60,796 nt of DNA from an uncultured Bacteroidaceae bacterium (GTDB taxonomy: Bacteria; Bacteroidota; Bacteroidia; Bacteroidales; Bacteroidaceae), in assembly GCA_904502185.1 (NCBI GenBank), contig CAJGDX010000001.1:1-60796 (forward strand). The letters run 5' to 3'. Made by a program: the position numbers and the translations under genes. Below the pieces are notes generated by a model, which saw only the letters and a list, made by a program, of their open reading frames with translations, was not told where the DNA came from and did no database searches. This document shows positions 54,984 through 60,796 of this stretch, one piece after another (within the stretch, counting starts at the first letter, position 1; every line of letters begins with the position of its first letter).

Positions 54984-56237
54984 ATGAACGTATCGTTCTA
55001 CATTGCCAAGCGTTACCTGTTCTCGAAAAAGAGCCATCAGGCGATAAATATAATTTCGGGAGTAGCTGTTGCCGGCGTCACGCTTGCAACAATAGCCATG
55101 GTGTGTACACTGTCGGTGTTCAATGGCTTCAGGATGTTGGTTGCGGAACAGTTCACAGCCTTCGACCCACAGATAAAAATCACCGCGCGAAAAGGAAAAA
55201 CATTCGACGCATCGGCATTGCAGATGGTAAAGGAGATGCCGGAAATTGCCGTTTCCACCGAATGTTTCGAGGACAAGGTGATGGTGCAGTACGGTGGACG
55301 TCAGGTGATGGCCACCATCAAAGGTGTAGAGGACAACTTCTCGCAACTGACCGACATAGAGAAGGTGCTTATAGGCAACGGCACATTCAAACTTCACGAC
55401 AACACAGTAGACTACGCAACGCCAGGCATAGAACTTACGGGACAGTTGAACTGTGGTCTTTACCACACTGCCCCACTGGAGATTTACGCCCCCAAACGCG
55501 GGCGCAAGGTGAGCATGGCAAACCCTGCATCGAATTTCCGCAAAGGCTATCTCTACGCATCGGGAAAGACATTTATTGTCAATCAGCCCAAATATGACGG
55601 CAACTACATACTGACCTCCATAGATTTTGCACGCGAAATATTCGGACGCGACAGCAGCGATGTAACATCCTTTGAACTTAAGACCATAGACGGCACAAAC
55701 ACAGATGCCTTGAAGAGCCGCCTGCAGACGCTCCTTGGCGAGGACTTCTGCGTGGAGGACCGCTTCGAACAACAGGCCGATATTTTCAAGATAATGACAA
55801 TTGAGAAATTCATCTCCTATCTGTTCCTGTCATTCATTTTGCTGATTGCATGCTTCAACGTCATCGGTTCCCTGTCGATGCTCATCATCGACAAGAAGAG
55901 AGATATGGAGACACTCCGCAGCCTTGGCGCAAGCGACAAACTCATTGCAAACATATTCATCATCGAAGGCTCCATAATATCCGTACTGGGCGCCTTTGCA
56001 GGTATTCTGCTGGGAGTGCTGCTCTGCTACATTCAGCAGGAATTCGGTATAATCACCTTTGGCGATGCTGCAAGCGGCTTTGTCATAGACCGTTACCCGG
56101 TAGACATTGTGGCAAGCGACATTGCAGTAGTATTTGCAACGGTCATTGCTGTCGGGCTTATTGCCATGGGGTTACCCGTAAGATACCTTACCGGCAGACT
56201 GCTTGCAGGCAGCAACGACTCCAAAGAAAACATCTGA
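54984..56237 (+). CDS. LolC/E-type ABC transporter permease
   Basis: A 417-residue MacB/FtsX-type permease. One N-terminal helix (about 22-45) with SGVAVAGVTLATIAMVC, a periplasmic domain of about 220 residues, then three helices starting near 278 with FNVIGSLSMLIIDKKRDMETL and RSLGAS, the coupling-helix region that contacts the ATPase. It fits lipoprotein-release permeases; no ATPase gene adjoins it. 17 bases after rbfA. Confidence 0.88.
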   Translation: MNVSFYIAKRYLFSKKSHQAINIISGVAVAGVTLATIAMVCTLSVFNGFRMLVAEQFTAFDPQIKITARKGKTFDASALQMVKEMPEIAVSTECFEDKVMVQYGGRQVMATIKGVEDNFSQLTDIEKVLIGNGTFKLHDNTVDYATPGIELTGQLNCGLYHTAPLEIYAPKRGRKVSMANPASNFRKGYLYASGKTFIVNQPKYDGNYILTSIDFAREIFGRDSSDVTSFELKTIDGTNTDALKSRLQTLLGEDFCVEDRFEQQADIFKIMTIEKFISYLFLSFILLIACFNVIGSLSMLIIDKKRDMETLRSLGASDKLIANIFIIEGSIISVLGAFAGILLGVLLCYIQQEFGIITFGDAASGFVIDRYPVDIVASDIAVVFATVIAVGLIAMGLPVRYLTGRLLAGSNDSKENI

Positions 56238-56335
56238 CAGAGCCGAACACCCGCTCCGGGCCATCCTGAAGGGGAAGAGAGAAAAGCTGGCAATATTCTT
56301 AACCCATTTTTACGTACATTTTCGTTTCTTTGTTG

Positions 56336-56359
56336 TATCTTTGAGGTCAGACCTTAAAG
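56336..56359 (+). promoter_or_regulatory. Promoter with overlapping palindromic operator, upstream of nanS
   Basis: TATCTTTG (56336-56343) is overlapped by a 21-base near-palindrome (56339-56359): left half CTTTGAGGTC, central A, right half GACCTTAAAG, with only one non-Watson-Crick pair. It would cover the -7 element and start site, the classic place for a repressor. A second TATCTTTG lies at 56421-56428, 20 bases before the ATG, so there may be two promoters. Confidence 0.55.
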
Positions 56360-56447
56360 ATTGTCTGCATTCGTTGCGAAATATTCAAGCCTGCTTGATA
56401 TTATTTCGTCCGTTTCGGAATATCTTTGAAAAACATAAAACGAAAAT

Positions 56448-58535
56448 ATGAAACGACTACTCACATTGGCAATGGCTGTATTGTTGACAGTCATGGTTAC
56501 ATTTGCCGACAACGGCAAGAGAAAAGTGGCATGTATCGGCAACAGCGTAACATACGGATACGGACACCGTTCACCCGAAAAGAGTTCCTACCCGTCACAG
56601 CTTGCAACCATGTTGGGCGAGAGATACGAAGTTGGCAACTTCGGTAAATCGGGAGCCACATTGCTCCGTAAAGGCCATCGTCCCTACAACAAGCAGCAGG
56701 AATACACGGCTGCACTGGCTTTCGCTCCCGATATTGCAGTAATACATCTGGGGCTTAACGACACAGACCCGCGCAACTGGCCCGACCACCGCGACGAGTT
56801 TATCCCCGACTACCTTGCACTGATAGACACACTGCGTGCCATCAACCCCAAAGTAGAGATTTTCGTGTGTCGCATGACCCCCATTTTCAACCGCCATCCA
56901 CGCTTCAAGTCGGGCACACGCGACTGGCACGCACAGATACAGAACACCATTGAGGAGATAGCACAGATAGCAGATGCAGCACTCATCGACCTTTACACCC
57001 CACTCTACAACCGCCCCGACCTTTTTGCCGACGCACTACACCCCAACGAAGAGGGAGCAGGCATAATAGCAAAGAGCGTTTACAGCGCTATCACCGGCGA
57101 CTATGGAGGTCTGTCGTTGCCTGCCATCTATGGCGACAATATGGTTATACAACGCAACAAACCCTTTACGCTGAAGGGTACTGCCAATGCCGGCGACAAG
57201 GTTACAGCCCGTCTGGGAAAAGAGAAAAAAACCGCAAAGGTTAACGGCAACGGTAAATGGCAAATGGAATTCGAACCACTGAGCAGTGGCGAAGGGTTGA
57301 AGTTAGAGGTAAAATGCAAAGATAAAGAGATAACTTTCAGCAACATCGCGGTTGGCGAGGTTTGGCTCTGTTCGGGACAGTCGAACATGGCATTCATGCT
57401 GAAAGAGGGAACTTTTGCAAAAAAACACATAGCATCGTCAAAGGGACGCGGAATACGCATCTACGACATGAAACCCCGCGTAATAACAAACCCCGTAGCA
57501 TGGGACTCGGCAGCACTTGAAGGGCTTAACCGCCACGACTACTACATACCCACAGAGTGGAAAGAGCTGTCACCCGAAAATGCGGCCGACTTTTCAGCTG
57601 TAGCCTATCACTTCGGAGCAATGCTCGCCGACACACTGCAAGTACCCATCGGACTTATATGCAACGCTGTAGGAGGTGCAACTGCCGAGTCATTCATAGA
57701 CAGACGAACACTCGAATACCACCCTTACCTTGTGGATATTCTCTACAACTGGCGTTCGAACGACTTTGTACAGCCCTGGGTAAGGCAACGCTCTTCGCAG
57801 AATGTTGCCAACAGCAAAAACCCGCTGCAGCGCCACCCCTACGAACCCTGTTACCTGTTCGAAACAGGAATTGCGCCTATTTCGGGCTATCCGTTGCGAG
57901 GTGCAATATGGTACCAGGGAGAATCCAATGCCCACAACATCGAAGCCTACGAAGCACTCTTCAACGCAATGCTGAGCAGCTGGCGAAACGCATGGCAGGA
58001 CGAAAAGATGCCATTCTACTTTGTGCAGCTGTCGAGCCTTAACCGCCCATCGTGGACATACTTCCGCGATGCACAGCGCCGCCTTGCCCTCGCTGCCGAA
58101 AATTGCGCAATGGCTGTATCCTCCGACCACGGCGACCCGTACGATGTACACCCCAAAGAGAAACAGCCAATAGGAGAGCGTCTTGCACGCCAGGCGCTGA
58201 ACAACACATACGGCTACAAGAGTGTCACCCCCGAAGGACCCACCATAAAAGAGGCCGAATGTGACAAACATGGTACCGTCTGTCTTAAGTTCGACAATGC
58301 ACAGGGGCTGACCACCGGCGATGGCAAAGAGCCACGCACATTTGAACTTGCTGCAGAGACAGGACTATTCTACCCTGCCACGGCAGCCATCAGGGGCAAC
58401 TGCATTTATCTGAAGTGCAAGGAGGTAAAGAATCCGTCGCGCGTACGCTACGGCTGGCAGCCCTACACCACAGCCAACCTTATAAACAGCGACTCGCTGC
58501 CTGCAAGTACATTCCAGGAAAATATCAACAAATAA
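56448..58535 (+). CDS. Two-domain sialate O-acetylesterase (NanS/EstA type)
   Basis: A 695-residue exported enzyme (signal peptide MKRLLTLAMAVLLTVMVTFA). The N-terminal SGNH domain has CIGNSVTYGYG (29-39, Ser33), NFGKSGAT (64-71), LGLNDTD (101-107) and DALHP (195-199). The C-terminal SASA-type esterase domain has CSGQSNM (308-314, Ser312) and WYQGESN. This two-domain build and size match NanS of Tannerella forsythia and EstA of Bacteroides fragilis, which remove 9-O-acetyl groups from sialic acids so that sialidases can act. Followed 10 bases later by a GH123-like gene. No sialidase is seen in the window. Confidence 0.9.
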   Translation: MKRLLTLAMAVLLTVMVTFADNGKRKVACIGNSVTYGYGHRSPEKSSYPSQLATMLGERYEVGNFGKSGATLLRKGHRPYNKQQEYTAALAFAPDIAVIHLGLNDTDPRNWPDHRDEFIPDYLALIDTLRAINPKVEIFVCRMTPIFNRHPRFKSGTRDWHAQIQNTIEEIAQIADAALIDLYTPLYNRPDLFADALHPNEEGAGIIAKSVYSAITGDYGGLSLPAIYGDNMVIQRNKPFTLKGTANAGDKVTARLGKEKKTAKVNGNGKWQMEFEPLSSGEGLKLEVKCKDKEITFSNIAVGEVWLCSGQSNMAFMLKEGTFAKKHIASSKGRGIRIYDMKPRVITNPVAWDSAALEGLNRHDYYIPTEWKELSPENAADFSAVAYHFGAMLADTLQVPIGLICNAVGGATAESFIDRRTLEYHPYLVDILYNWRSNDFVQPWVRQRSSQNVANSKNPLQRHPYEPCYLFETGIAPISGYPLRGAIWYQGESNAHNIEAYEALFNAMLSSWRNAWQDEKMPFYFVQLSSLNRPSWTYFRDAQRRLALAAENCAMAVSSDHGDPYDVHPKEKQPIGERLARQALNNTYGYKSVTPEGPTIKEAECDKHGTVCLKFDNAQGLTTGDGKEPRTFELAAETGLFYPATAAIRGNCIYLKCKEVKNPSRVRYGWQPYTTANLINSDSLPASTFQENINK

Positions 58536-58545
58536 AACATATACC

Positions 58546-60228
58546 ATGAAAAGGAACAGACTAAGCACACTGCTGTCATTGCTGCTCATCGGCGTATCGG
58601 CGATGGCACAGGTGACAGTATCGTGGGGAACAATCAACAAACGATACCCCGTTGAGGTAACAGCAGAAATCAAGCCGGTAAAGAACCCCTCACTCACAGC
58701 CTGGAAAGGCGAAAGAGTAAACATGCAGCTGGTTGTTGCCAACACCGGAGCCGAACAGGAAATTTCAATAAACTTCGATGACCTTACCGACGGCAAAGGC
58801 AACATTATTCCTGCCGCAAACATCAGAGGAGGTATTGTTGAACCTGTCATAGCAGACACCTTCACCGGTTGCAGCCGACACGAGATAGATGCACACGGAA
58901 ACTATCCGACAGCAGACCGCATAACAATGACAGAAACTGCAAAAATTGCAGAAAAGGCTATGCGAGGATTGTGGATGACCCTTCAGGTGCCACGCGATGT
59001 AAAAGCCGGCACATACAACGGCAAAGTAACAGTAACGGCAGGCGAGAAGAAGAGCGTGCGCGAATATAAAGTAAAGGTTCTCGAATCGGCGCTTCCCGAA
59101 CCCAAAGAGTGGAATTTCCATCTCGACCTGTGGCAGAACCCCTATGCCGTAGCCCGTTACCACAATGTAACCCCATGGTCAGAGGAGCATTTTGCTGTTC
59201 TGCGCCCATATATGGAGAAGCTTGCAGCAGGCGGACAGAAAGCCATCACCGCGACACTCATCGACAAGCCCTGGAACGGTCAGACACTCGACCCCTTCGG
59301 CAGCATGGTAACATGGATAAAGCTGGCAGATGGCCGCTGGATATACGACTTTACAATCTTCGACCGTTGGGTTGAGTTTATGTACGACTGCGGAATCAGC
59401 GAAGAGATTACCTGCTTCTCGATGATACCCTGGCGCTTGTCGTTCCGCTACTATGATCAGGCGACGGACAGCCACAAAGAGATAAAATGCGCACCCGGAC
59501 AGAAAGAATACACCGAACACTGGGGTGGTATGCTGAAAGCCTTCCGCGCACACCTTGTGGAAAAAGGATGGCTCGACAAGACATTTATCTCAATGGACGA
59601 GCGCAGCATGAAACAGATGCAGGCTGCCATAAAGGTAATTCACGACTACGCCCCCGGCCTGAAAATATCACTTGCCGGAAACTATCACCCCGAAATTGAG
59701 AAAGACCTTTGGGACTACAGCGTAAACAACCATGGCGACGAAGGATTCCCCGAGGGAGTGGTTGAACGCCGCCGCAGCGAAGGCAAAAAATCGACCTACT
59801 ACACATGCTGCTCGGCACAATACCCCAACGTGTTTACATTCACCGACCCCGCCGACTGCGAATATATTGCCCTTCACAGCCTTAAGATAGACGTTGACGG
59901 CTATCTGCGCTGGGCTTACAACAGTTGGACAGCAGATCCCGAAAAGGACAGCCGCTTCATATCCTGGCCTGCCGGCGACACATATATCATCTACCCCGGA
60001 AACACAAGCTCGATACGCTGGGAGAGATTGGTAGAGGGAATAGAGTCGTTCGAAAAGTGGCACATCATGATGAACGACGCAAAGAGCCGCAACGACAGGA
60101 GCATGCAGAAGAAGTTGAACAAACTGCTTGAAATTCTGGATATTAACAAGATTGCCGACGAAAGCGAAAGAATGACAGAGGAGTTCCGCAACGGACTCAA
60201 CAAGCTGTCAGCTTCAAAGAAATACTAA
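58546..60228 (+). CDS. GH123-like N-acetyl-beta-galactosaminidase (DUF4091)
   Basis: A 560-residue exported protein (signal ends near SAMAQ, residue 21). An N-terminal beta-sandwich of about 160 residues is followed by a TIM-barrel of the DUF4091/GH123 type. The Asp-Glu pair used in GH123 substrate-assisted catalysis is seen at Asp351-Glu352 in FISMDERSM; other family segments are FHLDLWQNPYAVARYH and the acidic-aromatic ADCEYIALHSLKIDVDGYLRW. Together with the sialate esterase it suggests degradation of sialylated GalNAc-containing glycans such as mucin O-glycans or gangliosides. Specificity for GalNAc is inferred from the family. Confidence 0.85.
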   Translation: MKRNRLSTLLSLLLIGVSAMAQVTVSWGTINKRYPVEVTAEIKPVKNPSLTAWKGERVNMQLVVANTGAEQEISINFDDLTDGKGNIIPAANIRGGIVEPVIADTFTGCSRHEIDAHGNYPTADRITMTETAKIAEKAMRGLWMTLQVPRDVKAGTYNGKVTVTAGEKKSVREYKVKVLESALPEPKEWNFHLDLWQNPYAVARYHNVTPWSEEHFAVLRPYMEKLAAGGQKAITATLIDKPWNGQTLDPFGSMVTWIKLADGRWIYDFTIFDRWVEFMYDCGISEEITCFSMIPWRLSFRYYDQATDSHKEIKCAPGQKEYTEHWGGMLKAFRAHLVEKGWLDKTFISMDERSMKQMQAAIKVIHDYAPGLKISLAGNYHPEIEKDLWDYSVNNHGDEGFPEGVVERRRSEGKKSTYYTCCSAQYPNVFTFTDPADCEYIALHSLKIDVDGYLRWAYNSWTADPEKDSRFISWPAGDTYIIYPGNTSSIRWERLVEGIESFEKWHIMMNDAKSRNDRSMQKKLNKLLEILDINKIADESERMTEEFRNGLNKLSASKKY

Positions 60229-60249
60229 CCCTTAAAAACAGAAACAATT

Positions 60250-60525
60250 ATGATCAGATTAAATGTATTTATCACTGTTAGCAGCGAGAACCGCGCTGCA
60301 TATCTTGAAATTGCAAAAGAGCTTGTAGCCGCATCGCAGAAGGATGCAGGATGCATCGCATATGACATATTCGAAAGCAGCACTCGCCCCGAAGTGTTGA
60401 TGTTCTGCGAAACATGGACCGACCAGGCAGCACTTGCAGCCCACGAAGCTGCACCCCACTTCACAAGCCTTGTACCAAAATTGTCAGAGCTGGGACAGAT
60501 GAAAATCGAACGCTTCGAGTTCTAA
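60250..60525 (+). CDS. ABM-domain protein (putative quinol monooxygenase type)
   Basis: A 91-residue ferredoxin-like protein of the antibiotic-biosynthesis-monooxygenase family, with MIRLNVFITVSSENRAAYLE, DAGCIAYDIFESS and the terminal strand. Members act on quinones, haem or other small aromatics or only bind them. Here it lies 21 bases after the GH123-like gene, so it may be co-transcribed with glycan-degrading enzymes, where an oxidoreductase role is unclear. Ends at a strong hairpin. Confidence 0.85.
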   Translation: MIRLNVFITVSSENRAAYLEIAKELVAASQKDAGCIAYDIFESSTRPEVLMFCETWTDQAALAAHEAAPHFTSLVPKLSELGQMKIERFEF

Positions 60526-60533
60526 GCAAAGTA

Positions 60534-60587
60534 TTATAAGCCAAGAGGTTTCGTTGCACATTTGCAACGAAACCTCTTGGCTTATAA
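60534..60587. terminator. Perfect 25-bp hairpin after the nanS operon
   Basis: Arms 60534-60558 and 60563-60587 are fully complementary over 25 bp (core AAGCCAAGAGGTTTCG) around the loop CATT. No T-run follows on either strand, so it is atypical for an intrinsic terminator; a stable 3' end or a transcript-processing element is possible. Confidence 0.75.
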
Positions 60588-60796
60588 AGAAACATAATAT
60601 AAAGTAAGTTCTATATAAGATCCTTCTTTTATTTATTGATGGAGGAAGTAAAACCTTCAAGGTTTATTTTACCCTTAATCTTTGGTTGCAATCATTTAAG
60701 GTAATAATATCTATTCTCTTCTTTTGCCGGGCAAAAGAAGCAAAAGCCCCGGCACACGGGACGCATCAGGCGGCTCTGCCTTTGTTCAGAAGTTGC
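60588..60796. other. Non-coding tail with repeat-like palindrome
   Basis: No gene seen. An AT-rich stretch is followed by a 10-bp palindrome CTTCTTTTGC-CGG-GCAAAAGAAG (60718-60740) and a GC-rich sequence beginning CAAAAGCCCCGGCACACG. Similar blocks are widespread in Bacteroidales genomes as I recall; here it may be the edge of a repeat family cut by the window. Confidence 0.4.

Noticed and set aside
54933..55772. 279-codon minus-strand frame
   Set aside because: Antisense to the LolC/E-type permease; Cys/His-rich translation typical of shadow frames.

Overview
The window is chromosomal DNA from a member of the Bacteroidota, most likely order Bacteroidales. The evidence is SusC/SusD outer-membrane pairs, lipoproteins with Ser/Gly-Cys lipoboxes, upstream elements of the TTTG-N19-21-TAnnTTTG type used by the Bacteroides primary sigma factor, near absence of Shine-Dalgarno sites, and an ftsX-DUF3098-uppP-truB-queA-folK cluster. 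The genus cannot be fixed from the sequence alone. No rRNA, tRNA, CRISPR array, insertion sequence or prophage was recognised.

Region 1 (1-18547, minus strand) is one long operon for surface proteins. It starts with a multi-FAS1 lipoprotein, then a SusC/SusD pair, three more FAS1-type lipoproteins, and a second SusC/SusD pair whose SusD runs off the left edge. A near-consensus promoter lies at 18631-18661, with a tandem array of ATTTAAC-like heptamers about 110 bases further upstream. GC-rich hairpins sit at the ends of susD (9908-9949) and of the second susC (387-420). No glycoside hydrolase is present in the visible part, so the imported substrate is unknown.

Region 2 (18904-23635) holds a frr-rsgA-(alpha-helical lipoprotein) operon ending in tandem hairpins, a DUF2007 gene with an unusually perfect Shine-Dalgarno sequence, and rplS.

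Region 3 (23651-32086, minus) is a six-gene run of envelope proteins: PspC-type, a DUF6057-like membrane protein, a lipoprotein propeller with a CxxCH haem motif, a nucleotidyltransferase-GHMP kinase fusion, and two DUF3857/transglutaminase-fold proteins, one with the catalytic triad and one without. I consider this the best candidate for an undescribed system.

Region 4 (32251-45679, plus) is mostly housekeeping: a methyltransferase, ftsX, DUF3098, uppP, truB, queA and folK; then a DUF2723 glycosyltransferase-like protein, a polysaccharide deacetylase and queG; then a hotdog thioesterase, a small membrane protein, an acetyl-CoA hydrolase/transferase-family enzyme and a SpoU methyltransferase.

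Region 5 (45739-53879, minus) has dus, hflX, an M16-like lipoprotein that has lost its zinc-binding motif, dprA, a highly expressed-looking TPR lipoprotein, and xerD.

Region 6 (53944-60796, plus) has an O-methyltransferase, rbfA and a LolC/E-type permease, then a glycan-foraging operon: a two-domain sialate O-acetylesterase (NanS/EstA type), a GH123-like N-acetyl-galactosaminidase and a small ABM-domain protein. Its promoter carries a near-perfect 21-base palindrome. A 25-bp perfect hairpin and a repeat-like tail close the window.
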